A stretch of DNA of 64,000 bases from Aquatica leii (lineage: Eukaryota; Arthropoda; Insecta; Coleoptera; Lampyridae), in assembly GCA_035610365.1 (NCBI GenBank), contig CM069435.1:11955123-12019122 (forward strand), in the 5' to 3' direction. The notes under the pieces are model-generated. The model ran no database searches. It was not told where the DNA came from and saw nothing but the letters and a program-made list of their open reading frames with translations. Both the position numbers and the translations under genes were made by a program. Positions 23,967 through 35,555 of this stretch are shown piece by piece; position 1 is the first letter of the stretch, and every line of letters begins with the position of its first letter.

Positions 23967-24440
23967 CTAGCAGATAATCGGTTTTGTTTTGAGTTGTTGT
24001 ATCTCTAACAACTTGCAATTTATGCCGGCGAGCTTCCTGTGTCTGTGTAACAGATTAACATCGGCCTCTTCGAATCGGTTCATAGAATGTCTTGCTATGT
24101 GGGGACGGGCATTATGCTGCTGGAAAAGTGGATCTTCCAACTGCTGAAGATATGAAAGAATATGGTGCTCTACCACTTCGTTAACATATCGCCGTGCTTT
24201 CATATTGGCTCGGATAAACACCAAAGGAGACATACTTCCACATGCTATAAGATTCCATACCATAATCCCCACAGTGTGATGCACATGCCGCTCAACAAAA
24301 ATTTGAACATTGCTCCGTTCCCTACGTCTTCGTCTAACTCTTATACGGCCACCATGCATCCTTAAACAGAATTGGAAGGCATCACAGAAAATTACTTTAT
24401 GCCATCTTAGATTCCAGTAGAGTCGCAATCTACACCACTT
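23967..24440 (-). pseudogene. Tc1-like transposase, C-terminal part
   Basis: DDE transposase remnant of about 153 residues. It shows WHKVIFCDAFQFCLRMHGG (first catalytic Asp kept), RRRRERSNVQIFVERHVHH, GIMVWNLIACGSMSPLVFI and YLQQLEDPLFQQHNARPHIA. In the last the family has QQDNARPH, so the second catalytic Asp is replaced by His. The third motif (DLNPIEH in relatives) is not present; the frame ends in unrelated residues near the LTR insertion. The DNA-binding N-terminus is missing, so it is clearly inactive. Confidence 0.88.
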
Positions 24441-24489
24441 ACAACGTCAATGTTGGTGATGAGCCCTCAGAGTATTTCCAAATTGATTT

Positions 24490-25251
24490 ATTGACTTGGA
24501 ATTATTGATTTTAGACCTCAGGCCGAAACCAAAACGTAGCGATGCCAAACCCGTTAAAATACCCTAAGCCAACTTGGCTCGAATGGTACTTCAATGCGCC
24601 AACCTTAACTAGATTAAGGGTTGAAAACGTGTCGTTGAAAGTAATTTTAGATTTAGTTTGCGTTTAACAAATCCTACGCCAACCTGGCGCGAATAATTTT
24701 CAATTCATTAACGGATTGAGGTTCCGTTATAGCAAATAGTACTCGAAGCGGAAGCTTGTGAGACGTTTTGACGTAACAGAGGGTTCTTATACAAAATAGA
24801 AAACTGAATGCAAAATCGTTCAAGTCGCAGGATTCAAAAACCGGTCTTTGTTATTCGGTCGGAATCAAGAATGTCCGGGTACGAAAGCAGGTCTTGGTTA
24901 ATCGGTTTATACAAATACACGTATCAGGATCGGTTAGGAAAAGAGCTAGCCGGGAACAAAAGCATTCAATCGCAAAATATTAATCGGACAAACACAGGTA
25001 TCAGGTTCTACCAGGACAAGATCGAAGAAGAGAGATTCTACCGAGTCTCGGCAGAGAAGGGTATTTTCAGCGGTTACGTTGGCTTTTATTCTGTGTTTCG
25101 TTTTGACTGAGTAGTTTTAAGCTGAGGAACGTCACGCGCTTTGAAGCGGTAGAGGTGATCCGCAGCCGAGAGTCCAACGCTAACGCGTAATTGATACAAA
25201 TTTATACATAATTTTTAAAACAATTACGGCCAACTCTGCCGTTTCGTTACA
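24490..25251 (-). repeat. Possible LTR-like insert inside Tc1
   Basis: On the minus strand this starts TGTAACGAAACGGCAGAG, a typical LTR opening. It holds repeated GCCAACTTGGC/GCCAACCTGGC motifs (near 24573 and 24682) and no transposase similarity. Its other end and a target duplication were not found. It stands where the transposase N-terminus should be. Confidence 0.35.
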
Positions 25252-25324
25252 TGCTTCCTGCCAAGTTTGGCCTGAAACTTCCTACCACTTCTTGGTGTTG
25301 CAATTTCAATGTCACATAGTATAC
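25240..25324 (-). repeat. Tc1-like right inverted repeat
   Basis: Reverse complement of the left end with scattered mismatches; ends at TA at about 25324. Confidence 0.8.
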
Positions 25325-26499
25325 ATCCCAAATATTTACATTAAATGTATTTTAAAAAATTTATAAAGATTGAGGCCCAGCGAATAAAAACCATTTATTG
25401 ATGTTCTTTAAAAAAAAATTAATAAATACACAGCAAGATTTTACAAATTCAGTAAGTTTTTTTGTATTTTAAGACGGGGTAATATGAAATGCACGTATTT
25501 AAAAAAAATATAATCAATAAAATTAGTTCAATTCATAGTAATTATTTTTTCAGTCGAGTTAATCAAACAAAAATTTGGGGTTTGAAACGTGTTCATGTTA
25601 GAATCGATATAGCAACACGGTTCAAACCCGAAAAACGTTTTAATCTTAGCATTAATGATTTAAATTACTAAACTGATTTCCGATTTTTAAAAGATGTAAT
25701 ATGCACATTTTTTTGGTTGAATTCTGATTTTAAGTTTCATTTACTATAAATCATTCTGCGCAATGCATTTACGCATTGCACATGCGTTTGTAAGCCACCT
25801 TTTTAAGTTATTTTGGGCGTTGCAAAAGCAGGTTTTTGTCCAGGTGTGGCAGCTGGTTATATTATTTGTAATGTGATGGTTGGTTACTGCTTTGGTTGTT
25901 ACGTTGTCGGTCTGCTTTGGTTGTAATGAAACTGTGCGTTTGTTGTTAATATAAACAGGCTCGTAATTTGTAGGGGTAAGTTTTATCTTAGTTTTTTACG
26001 TATGATGTATCCTTACGTACAACATTTTCCGTTACGACTTCCTTTTCTCATTTATACAAGGCTTGTTGCTGTACGTGTAATTTTGTTTTTGGATATGAAT
26101 AAATACGTACGTGCAGCTTTATTTTCAATTATGATTTTTGGTATGCCATGTTCAGTCTGAATGTTACATTTTCGAAGAATTTACGTTATGTGTTTACGAT
26201 TTTTATGGTTACAAAATCGATAATGATTCAATGTGTTACGTCTGAAATACTTTGGTTTAGATCGCGACGAATTTGAAGATCATGATACGTTATGTTTTAC
26301 GCTATTCTGATTATGGATCTACACGAATAAGGCATTAATCAGAGTAAAAATACAAACATTTGGTAATTTTAATACGCATTTCAAAAATTACGCAATATGA
26401 CATCATCTTATAAATCAGATAAGCCGCACCCAAAAAAAACAGGTAACTTTAACCTTGCAAATACTATTATTTTTGAAGTTTCCGCGACCATGATTTTTT
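25325..26499. other. AT-rich region, nothing recognised
   Basis: No gene-like frame. A short palindromic patch (GCAATGCATTTACGCATTGC, about 25760) and TTTGGTTGT repeats near 25890-25930 are the only structure I see. Confidence 0.5.
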
Positions 26500-27548
26500 A
26501 ACAAATAAATATTTTCGAGTTTTGAACCGCGTTCCATATTTACACTTTTCACGAAATTCATAAAACTTAGAAAGCTTACAAACTTTGAAAAATTTACAAT
26601 ATTTGACGTTTCGACAGTCATGTCGCTGTCTTCTTCAGAAAAACTAAAACTGAAGGTATAGGATCCTGACAAGCCTTTATATTACGCCGTTCGAGTCAGT
26701 GGTTCGTGACGGTTTCGATTCATTAGTCTTCCGGAACATGTTTTTCCATATTGGCGCTAGATGGATTCCATTATCCCTATTAAAATTGTTGTACTTCTAG
26801 ATTTTAATGGCTTCCTGGTATAGTCTAAGCCAAAAGTTTTGGGATTTAGCCAACGTTGTTGCCTCTTCAAATTTTATTGTGTGACCGGTGTCTAAAAATG
26901 TTCTGCAACAGCAGATCTTGTGTTATGTTTCTTTGTATCCGCTTTATGTTCTTTTAATCGGGTAGCTATGTTGAGCCCCGTTTGTCCTATGTAAGCCAGC
27001 CCACACGAACAAGGGATGTGGTAGACCCCTGGCTCCTCGAGTGGTGATTTTTTTCTTTTGATTTTGAGAAATTGGCGGCTATTTTATTTGTTGCAGTAAA
27101 GATCACTTTGATATTTTTCCCTCTAAGTATCCAGGCTATTTTATCCGTGCAGCATTTTATGTAAGGAAGGAAGGAAGTTGCCAGGGGGTCCTCCTTCTTT
27201 GGTTTTTCGTTACTGTGTTTGTTAATTGCTCGATATATGTCTGCTTCTCTGAAACCGTTTTTTATTAATGCGTTTGTTAGGTGACCTAGCTCGGTTTTTA
27301 ACGTGTTCAGTTCACTGATCGCCTTGACCCTATGTATTAAAGTTTTTAGTACTGAAAACTTCTGAGCTGGATGATGATGTGATTCAGCGTTGACGTATCT
27401 GTCAGTATGTGTCGGTTTTCTATATATTTTATGACGCACTTTGTTGTCCATCTTTCTGCTAAACTTGTAAGCTTTCTAAGTTTAATGATTTTCGTGAAAA
27501 GTGTAAATATAGAACGCGGTTCAAAACCCGAGAATATTTACTTGCAAA
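26500..27548 (-). mobile_element. Penelope-like element fragment with inverted flanks
   Basis: Minus-strand coding remains of a Penelope-like retroelement are bracketed by a strong inverted repeat of about 75-80 bp. The left arm is 26500-26579 and the right arm 27467-27548; shared cores are GTGTAAATAT, GAACGCGGTTCAAAAC and GTAAGCTTTCTAAG, with only a few mismatches. Penelope-like elements are known to carry LTR-like flanks in direct or inverted orientation, which fits. The element is 5'-truncated: most of the RT is missing. Confidence 0.8.
26780..27451 (-). pseudogene. Penelope-like RT C-terminus and GIY-YIG endonuclease
   Basis: The open part at 26987-27451 reads VRHKIYRKPTHTDRYVNAES and SHHHPAQKFSVLKTLIHR, the conserved tail of Penelope RT, followed by the linker. 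In a shifted frame at about 26950-27020 comes the GIY-YIG nuclease motif HIPCSCGLAYIGQTG, and then RLKEHKADTKKHNTRSAVAEHF down to about 26890. The GIY-YIG domain nicks the target in these elements. The frameshift between the two and the absence of the RT core make it inactive. Confidence 0.85.
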
Positions 27549-27723
27549 TACGTTTCTTAGTTAGATAAGTTTTATTACTTTATGTATTTTTTCGGGTTTC
27601 AATCCAAATTTGATGATAAAAATATTGTTGTGTCCAAATTTCAAATTTAAGTAGTTTTCCAATTAATGTAAAATCTGAGTGTACGATAGAATTCCTTCTA
27701 TCCTATTTATAAATTTATAATTA

Positions 27724-28420
27724 ACTAGCTGTACCCTGCCACGCTTCGCAGTGGCACATTGTGATTGAATGGTTGACATTTAATGTAATTATATTTATAT
27801 ACATTAAAAGTGAGGTTAATGCAAAATAAATAATATAATTACTAAATAATATTACGTCCACGTGTTAGATGTAATAAAAAAGATATAACCACTCACTTCT
27901 GTTAGAAATTCACTTGAATTATAATAAGTCCTTTTATTTTGCCTGTCAGTTAATAATATTTTTACTGTCCATCTTTGATATAAAATATAACCTCTACTTA
28001 CGATTTGGTGAAAGGCGCAGTTCGATCACAATACTATCACACCAAAAATTCTTGATTTAAGTGAATATTTAATTCAGATTGTATAATAATCAGAATCAGA
28101 TGCAATTTTTTTTGTAAATAAACAATGTAATTGTGAACGAAATTGTTTCTCATGTGACTGCGTCATTATTATTGCGGTTGTCAGCGAATGTTTTCATCGC
28201 TTATGGCAGATGGCGCGGTCACTGGTACACAGCTGATGGTTAAAAAAACTATTTTCTCGCGATCGCAGATATGTGACTGATGCAAAAAATAGATAAAAAC
28301 AATCCTTGATGCGGATTTTATATCATGTTAAAATTTCAACTCAATCGGTGCAGAACTTTTTGAGTTTTTGAAACGTACACAAACCAACATAACATTTTTA
28401 TATATATAGATTGTGTCATA
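27724..28420. repeat. Unclassified interspersed repeat
   Basis: Bounded by CTAGCTGTACCCTGCCACGC at the left and a T-rich (TA)n end at about 28405-28415. This style of sequence (a GCTGTACCC start and a CGGTGCAGAACTTTTTGAG block near the end) is familiar to me from high-copy insect repeats. I cannot assign it to a class with confidence, and no coding frame is present. Confidence 0.45.
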
Positions 28421-28486
28421 TTTCATTGTTCGTGTTTTATATTTGCTATTTTGTGTTTATTATTAATAAATTAATGTGGAGCATTT

Positions 28487-28858
28487 TGTTAAGGCTTCGT
28501 TAAAGTTTAATCGGAGTGGACTGTATTTTTAAAAAATTTTAAATTACCAGGCCTTCAAAAGGGAAGACCCTACAAAGCACTGGGCTGCGACCCGTTCGGA
28601 AGTAAAACACACTGTTTACAATACAACTAATTTAATTTACACACTATAGCATTGTCTACAATAAAGGTACAAAATTGGCGGGAAGGAGCCAACGCGCTCC
28701 GACCCTTAACGTACAACGTGTATATTGCAAGTGTTGTTCAACAACTACAAAACTTTATGCGAAAGAAACTCCTACGACGCAAAGTCCTAGTGCGCGCGCA
28801 ATTGCTTCTTACCGCGCTTTACATATTAAAATACAAGTGAGCTTAAGGCTCCGAAACA
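28487..28858 (-). repeat. BEL/Pao 3' LTR
   Basis: 372 bp, TGTTAAGG to CCGAAACA, about 99% identical to 35179-35550. The purine-rich tract AAAGGGGGCGG lies next to it on the minus strand (plus 28859-28869). Confidence 0.96.
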
Positions 28859-29019
28859 CCGCCCCCTTTGGAACAACTGAGGGTGTTTCAACATTCCCAA
28901 AAAAAAACATTAATTAAACTGGTTAAATATACTTAAGAACTAGCATTTAAACAAGCGTTCTACTATTGATAACTAAACTATTACGGTAACAACTAAACAA
29001 TGTTTAAACTTCACTACCC

Positions 29020-30250
29020 GAAGGCAAAACACACACTCGACGCACTGACCGTTTTATAATATTCTTATTTGCCAGGCGCAACGACACTGAACGCACGATA
29101 TCGTCAGTATTGCTGTGGAGCTCCGTAACGCGTCCCAACAACCATTTTTGAGGAGGCAATCCATCTTCTTGAATGAGAACCACCGAATCTATTTTAATCG
29201 GTGGGATTCGATGCTGAAACCACTTTGTTAAACGCTGCAACTCTGGAACCACTTCTCGACTCCAACGTTTCCAAAAGTGAGCCGCCAATTGTTGGGCTCG
29301 TTGATAAACTGACAACCTATTCTCGGCAACGTCTGTCAGGTCAGGGCTAGGCGTCGAATCCAAGGGACGCCCAATTAAAAAATGACCAGGAGTTAAAGGT
29401 TGCAGGTCATTTGGATCGGTAGATAGGTATGATAAAGGACGTGAATTTAATACGGCCTCTATTAAGGTTAACGTAGTATAGAAATCCTCAAATACAAGTT
29501 TTGAGTCTCCTAGAATACGATTCAAATGTCCCTTTACGGACTTTACCCCACTCTCCCAAATGCCTCCTTCATGAGGAGAACGAGGATTAATAAATTCCCA
29601 TTTTATTGAACGCGAACTCAGATAATCACATACAGTTTCTTTAAACTCTGTGTTCTTAAATAATTTTTGAAATTCGTCAAGACTATTTTTGGCTCCACGA
29701 AAATATGCAGCATTATCACTAGTGATAGCATACGGTAACCCCCTACGAGCAATAAATCGCCTTAAGCAATTGAGGAAGGCTTCCGTAGTACAGGAAGTCA
29801 TTAGCTCTAAATGCATGACTTTGGTCGTCAAGCAGACGAAAATGCAAATATAACTTTTAATTAAACGCGCTCCTCTCGTACGTTTGTCCTTTATTAGGAT
29901 GGGACCAGCTAAGTCTGTTCCAACGCTATGAAAGGGATGAGCATTCGCTTGCAAACGTTTGGTAGGGAGATCAGCCATAATTGGGTGTGTAACTCGCGGT
30001 TTTGCCTTGAAACAAGTAACGCAGGTTCTAACAAATTTCTTTGTGATATCCCGGCCTGATACGGGCCAAAACTTCTCCCTAATAACCGCGAGCAACTGCT
30101 GAGGGCCACAATGTAAAAATTGACGGTGGTATTTATCAATTACTAATGTAGTAAATTTATGAATTTTTGGAAGGAGTAAGGGGTGCCTTTTATCATAAGC
30201 AAATGGCGAATTTTTTATCCTACCCCCCACCCTTATGCAACCACTTTCAT
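29020..30250 (-). pseudogene. BEL/Pao integrase (part of broken polyprotein)
   Basis: Zinc-binding H-H-C-C region (HRQFLHCGPQQ ... CVTCFKAKP, about 30.0-30.15 kb), then the DDE core: VGTDLAGPILI, AITSDNAAYFRGAKN, and the glutamate region FINPRSPHEGGIWESGVK at about 29.57 kb. A C-terminal DUF5641-like segment follows (FWKRWSREVVPELQRLTKW, VLIQEDGLPPQKWLLGRV). This order is diagnostic of BEL/Pao. Confidence 0.95.
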
Positions 30251-32400
30251 CAATAAACGGACGCAAGGCTTGAATATGTGTATTTTTTATAGGTTTTGCC
30301 CTTTGCAATAAATCAATTTCGTTGGCAAATGTATCGTTTTGGCATAATTTGGTTAAAACAAGAGAAGACCTGTTGAGCTCTTCAACCGATAAACTACCTG
30401 TCTTACGCAATGTTTTATTACCCTTTAGGTTATTGATGAATCGAAGAACATATGCAAAGCAACGAAGAAGCCTTGAATACGACGAAAACTTGTCAAAAAT
30501 GAATGCACTAAATGGTTCCTTGATTTCGTTATATAAGTTTACTTCCTTTACCTGTGCCTTTGTTTCACAATCGTCCAAAGTATTAATTTGAACGTTCGAC
30601 TTTGTCCATTCGTCAGCACTTAATGACAGGAATTTCGGACCATGATACCAGACCGAATTGTTATTCAATACTGCTAAACTAGCTCCCCGAGAAATGAGGT
30701 CGGCGGGATTATCCTCGCTTTTAACATGTCGCCAATTTACCGCCTTCGAAAGTTCTTGTATTACTGCGATGTGGTTCGCCACAAACACCTTATATTTATT
30801 GGGACTAAAATTTATCCAATGTAAAACGATAGAAGAATCCGTCCACAAAAAAACTGCATGGAACTGAAGTTTCATCGTTTCAATTATTTTATTGGTGAGC
30901 TCAGACAGCATTACCGCCGCACACAACTCAAGTCGTGGAATAGTTGTTGTGTGCAATGGCGCTACTCGGGATTTTGAAGTAAGCAAATTTGATACGATTG
31001 TATCGTCACTTAAAATGCAGCGAATATATAAACAAACCCCATATGCATAAGAGCTACTATCAGAGAAGCCATGTAGTTCGATAGTTACTGCTGTTGGAGG
31101 AATCATACATCTTTGTATCTTAACCGAATGTAAAAATTTCAATTCTTCCTTCAATTCTAACCAGAGGTCAGATATTTCTTTTGGAACTAGAACGTCCCAG
31201 TCCAATTGAAGTTGCCAAGTTTTTTGAATAATCAACTTTCCTCTAGTAACTAACGGCGAAACTAAGCCTAATGGGTCAAACAATGTCGAAACTTCTGATA
31301 AGATGGTTCTCTTGCTAACGATCGATGCGTCTTTAGTAGTGAATTCAAAAAACAAGGAGTCAGTTACCGAATCCCAGTGTAACCCCAACGCTCTCGAGTT
31401 CGTTAGTTACCCTAAAGGAATGGCGGTTTCATCGAGTCTGTTACCGGAATGCGAAACTTCTAGTTTGTTTGAGACGAATTTTCGAATTAAAAGCCCTGCC
31501 GAAATAAGTATTGACGACACTTGCTCTTTTATTTCGCGAGCACGTCCTGCTGAGTCGCAAGAGTAAAGAAAATCGTCCATGTAAAAATTTGCCTTAATGG
31601 CCGCGCACGCTTCTGGAAATTGTTTAATGTTTTCGTCAGCAAGGTACTGAAGAACTCGAGTGGCTAAATAGCTGGCCGCACTCGTCCCATATGTGATTGT
31701 ATTCAACCTGAAAACGTCAAATTGTTGTCGTGGGTTATCTCGCCAGAGAATATGTTGGAAATATCGATCTCTATGATTTACATTAATCATTCTGTACATT
31801 TTTGCTATATCGCCACAAATCGCGACATCGTACAAACGAAATCTAATTAAAACATCGTAAAGATTGTCCTGAACTGGTGGACCTACTATTTGAGTATCGT
31901 TGAGAGCAACTCCCGACGACGTCTTAGCACTTGCATCAAAAACGACGCGTAACCTAGTTGTTAAAGATGAAGCCTTGACAATAGCGTGATGCGGTAAATA
32001 TTGAGGAAAGATTTCGTTGGCAACGACGGGCCCGTCCTTGGTCGGAATTGTCCCTGATAAGCCGAGTTCAATATCCGCATTTGAAATTTTAGTCATGTGA
32101 CCTAACCTTTCGTATTCTTTGATAAAGATAGTGTAATCTCGGAATAAAGCTGGGTCTTTGACAAACCGCCTTTCTAACTGCACGAAGCGTTTTTCCGCCA
32201 TCGTACGAGATTCGCCTAAATTGGAAACATTGCCCTTAAAGGGTATAGAAACAACAAATCTTCCGGTCTTGTCCATCGTTACTGTGTTTAGAAAATAATC
32301 TTCACAATACCTTTGTTCGGGCGATAATAAGGATAGAGGAGTGTTGGGTTTTACCTCGTCTAGCTGCCAAAATTTTATTATTGAGCTGCTTAACTCCTGA
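30250..32400 (-). pseudogene. BEL/Pao reverse transcriptase and RNase H (fossil)
   Basis: RT blocks RVVFDASAKTSSGVALND, VAICGDIAKMYRMINVN, TYGTSAASYLATRVLQYLA and the catalytic FYMDDFLYSCD are at about 31.55-31.95 kb. The thumb region and RNase H follow: HGFSDSSSYAYGVCLYIR near 31.05 kb, PRLELCAAVML, WTDSSIVLHW, and RHVKSEDNPADLISRG near 30.7 kb. All domain signatures are well kept. Confidence 0.95.
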
Positions 32401-33250
32401 AATGAGTCATTACAATCATTAACACGAAGGTGATGTGCGGATGTGATAACCGGAGACGCCTCTTGCGATAGACGTTTCGGCAAATTTCCCGTAACTAACC
32501 ACCCCAAAAGGGTCTTTTGTAATAAAGGTAGGGACCGACCAAGTGAAATTTGATTTGGTAATATTAATTCGTAAAACATTTGTGATCCTATCAACATATC
32601 AATGTCATTGGACTGATTAAATGTATCGTCCGCTAACCGAATGTAATGAGGAATTTGTAATTTTGTTCTATCGAACGTAATTCTAGGTAACCGGCCGGTT
32701 ACCTTGGGTAAGACCAAACACGAAATTATTGAATTGAATTTTCCTGTTAGGGATTTGATTTGAACGTTAGCCATCTTAAAACAGGGCGAGGTCATTCCAT
32801 TCACGCCAGCAATCTCAACGTTAACTGCTTCACATTTAATATTTAATCGACGACAGAGTTCTTCACTGACAAAATTACTTTGGGCACCGTTATCCAACAA
32901 AACTCTAACGATAATTTCGGAATTTTCATTAACTGCGCGAAGCTTGGCTGTAGACAGCAGCGTCTCCGCATTTCGTACGAAATTACAAGATGTTGTTGGA
33001 GTTGACGTGGTAGCTTGATTTGTGACCCTTGAGGATGAAGCCTCAACTGAATTTTCTTGCGCTCTGCTCGCAATACTTGGTTGATTTGAATTAAAACAAA
33101 GTAGGTGATTATGTCGTTGTTGACAGAATCGACATGTTAAATTAGAGGTGCATTAAGAATCTCTTTCATGTCTTAAACAAATTTTGCAAATCCTTACAGT
33201 TCTAATTTTTGAAAACCTAACATTAACTGGCATGTCAATGAATTTAGGGC
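32400..33250 (-). pseudogene. BEL/Pao zinc knuckles and aspartic protease (fossil)
   Basis: Cysteine/histidine-rich knuckles of the BEL type (near 33.1-33.3 kb, e.g. CRFCQQRHNHLLC) are followed by a protease with the active site LLDNGAQSNFVSEELCRRL near 32.85-32.9 kb. Its downstream flap region is intact in appearance. DNG in place of DSG or DTG is common in BEL/Pao. Confidence 0.88.
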
Positions 33251-33639
33251 ATGCGGTTACGTTGTGATCTTCCTTACAAATTACGCATAAACTATTAAAC
33301 TGTGAGAAGGTTTTGATTTTTTTATTAAAGGTTGAATTGTTATTATGAGGCTTACTAGTAGCGGATGTGACCGGACTAATTTTTGCACAATTAGATACGT
33401 CGTCTAAAACGTCGCAACGACGCGAAATAAATTCTAAGCTTTGTTCTATACTAGGAATTCTTTTTGGAAACTGTTTAGCAAATTCCTCGGCTGTTTTGCT
33501 GTCTGCTTTATTTTTAATAATGTAAGCGACGGTTGCTGCTTTATACTCAGCGTCCGATAATTGTTCATTTTCGATAGCCTTTAAGCATTTAAATAGCTTA
33601 TCGTGAAACTCGCGAAGATTCGCTTCTTTGGTAAGCTTA

Positions 33640-34274
33640 GGGGCTCATAACAAACTATCGAGATATGAAAATAGTAACAATTTTACGTTGTCGAACCGAT
33701 CTTTAAGCATTTTCTTTGCCAAACAATAGCTAGCTGGTTCGCTTTTTAACTCCTGGATAATTTGAGTAGCAGAACTTCTTAAAGAATTTTTTAAATAAAG
33801 GAATTTTTGCGTTTCAGACAAATTATCGTTCGAATCAATTAGCGCCTGAAACGTTTCGAAGAAACTCCTAAAATTTTGATAAGTGCCATCAAAGGTGGGT
33901 AGGGAAATTGTTGGCAATTTGATATTTTCCGACCTTGTGTGGGAACCGTTTTGAACTGGAGGAGTGTTCGAGGACTCATTCACGGTAAATTTTTCAACCA
34001 AACCTTCAACTTCTGCGACCGCGGAAATATACGATCCCTCAAAATTGTCATAAGACGGAATTTCCCCCTCATTTGTTTCTCTTAACTGTTCGTATGCCGT
34101 CGTAAATTCTGCCAATGACGGCTTAAAAATATCTAGTTTCATTTTTGCCTTACGAATAATTGAATCTGATATTACTACTGATTTTAATTCATTAACATAC
34201 CCTTCAAACGATGCTAATCTTTCAATTAAAATGGTTAGCTTTAACAGCAACCGTTTTGCGTCCGGGCGTGTCAT
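33640..34274 (-). pseudogene. BEL/Pao gag (DUF1759-type) N-terminal part (fossil)
   Basis: Starts MTRPDAKRLLLKLTILIERL at 34274, the likely true gag start: it is the first ATG after the leader. The N-terminal half is helical, and the DUF1759 signature KLPTISLPTFDGTYQNFRSF followed by FLYLKNSLRSSATQII identifies BEL/Pao gag. Confidence 0.9.
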
Positions 34275-35159
34275 TTTTACCTAATGAATGAAAAAATAAA
34301 CCTCAAAATTCAAATTTAAATCGGAGTACGTTGGCGTAGCGTTACTCCCCCTTTCTTAAACGTTAGATTATGTATTAATTAAATTTGGCGCCTAAAATAT
34401 TTGCTAATTAAATGCGGACCAAACACTCGAGAAGTTTTAGCTTTAAACTTTGAATGAAAGTCGAAGCAAAAAGAAAAAATACACAACCTGTAGAATTAAA
34501 TAATTTACCACAACAGGTTGAAAGAAACTGAATGTGCTTTGTATAGTTAAGCAATTATACATTTAATAGGTACCTTGGAGCGAAATTAAAGTGCCTATAT
34601 AATTCACACTAGGAAGGAATAAAATGATTTAAATAAATGAGATCGTAGGACTGACCTTATCTAAAATGGCGAAGCGACGCTAATTCCAAACGAAACCGCT
34701 CTTTACCGATAAGACTTCCAAGTAGATCCGGACAGCTTCACAGCAGCAGGTGGCGCTACGGTAGGAAACTGTAACCTTGCTGGTTATCTTCTGCGGGCCT
34801 CTCGAAGGGAGATGGCGCTGAATGATCACCAAGCACTCTATATTACCGGCAATAAAGCATCAACCGGCACATGTTTCGCGCGCTCCAATATGGCGTCACA
34901 TAAACCCCTTTGTTCTAAGAAAACACTTCGCAGTTAAAAGTCAATTAAATTTACTTTCCGAAAGCTTTTTCCTCGCGGGTTTTTCTTTCCTGAAGGTGTA
35001 AAACTGGAAAAGCTAATGTTCTCTCTTAACACTACTCACGTAACGCTTTAACCTTGCACGTGGTACACGCTAAACACAACAGTACTTTCACAGCTCTTAC
35101 AACTATTAAAGTTTTATTTATTATTATTTTTAATCACTCACCGAACGGACTTCAAACAT

Positions 35160-35178
35160 CCGGCTCGAAGGACCAAAA
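35160..35178 (-). promoter_or_regulatory. BEL/Pao primer-binding site
   Basis: Minus strand right after the 5' LTR reads TGGTCCTTCGAGCCGGATG, complementary to a tRNA 3' end that finishes in ...GGACCA. Similar sites are usual in insect BEL elements. I do not name the tRNA. Confidence 0.75.
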
Positions 35179-35550
35179 TGTTAAGGCTTCGTTAAAGTTT
35201 AATCGGAGTGGACTGTATTTTTAAAGAATTTTAAATTACCAGGCCTTCAAAAGGGAAGACCCTACAAAGCACTGGGCCGCGACCCGTTCGAAAGTAAAAC
35301 ACACTGTTTACAATACAACTAATTTAATTTACACACTATAGCATTGTCTACAATAAAGGTACAAAATTGGCGGGAAGGAGCCAACGCGCTCCGACCCTTA
35401 ACGTACAACGTGTATATTGCAAGTGTTGTTCAACAACTACAAAACTTTATGCGAAAGAAACTCCTACGACGCAAAGTCCTAGTGCGCGCGCAATTGCTTC
35501 TTACCGCGCTTTACATATTAAAATACAAGTGAGCTTAAGGCTCCGAAACA
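35179..35550 (-). repeat. BEL/Pao 5' LTR
   Basis: 372 bp, about 3 differences from 28487-28858, flanked by CATTT at 35551-35555. Confidence 0.96.
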
Positions 35551-35555
35551 CATTT

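Larger units (their letters stand above)
22635..25324 (-). mobile_element. Tc1-like DNA transposon, split by a solo LTR
   Basis: Terminal inverted repeats at 22635-22720 and 25240-25324 share TGTGACATTGAAATTG, CACCAAGAAG and a (C)AAxxTTGGCAG block, and both ends lie at a TA. The transposase is on the minus strand. A complete family A LTR (22785-23938) lies near the left end; without it the element is about 1.54 kb, normal for Tc1. The N-terminal third of the transposase is not recognisable and is replaced by other sequence (24490-25251). Nonautonomous now. Confidence 0.85.
28487..35550 (-). mobile_element. BEL/Pao LTR retrotransposon, nearly complete
   Basis: 7.06-kb element on the minus strand. 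The two LTRs are 372 bp each and differ at about 3 positions (about 0.8%), with a perfect 5-bp target duplication CATTT at 28482-28486 and 35551-35555. Order on the minus strand is 5' LTR, primer site, leader, gag, zinc knuckles, protease, RT, RNase H, integrase, polypurine tract and 3' LTR. This is the youngest dated element here, inserted within roughly the last million years or so at usual insect rates. It looks structurally whole with about three or four breaks in the coding region. Confidence 0.96.

Noticed and set aside
23967-24428. Domesticated transposase as a host gene
   Set aside because: Catalytic Asp replaced, N-terminus lost, inverted repeats present and LTR inserted: an ordinary dead Tc1 copy.
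28652-28917. Short plus-strand frames in the LTRs (also 35344-35561 and 54753-54962)
   Set aside because: They lie wholly inside BEL/Pao LTRs, are antisense to the element and recur only because the LTR is repeated.
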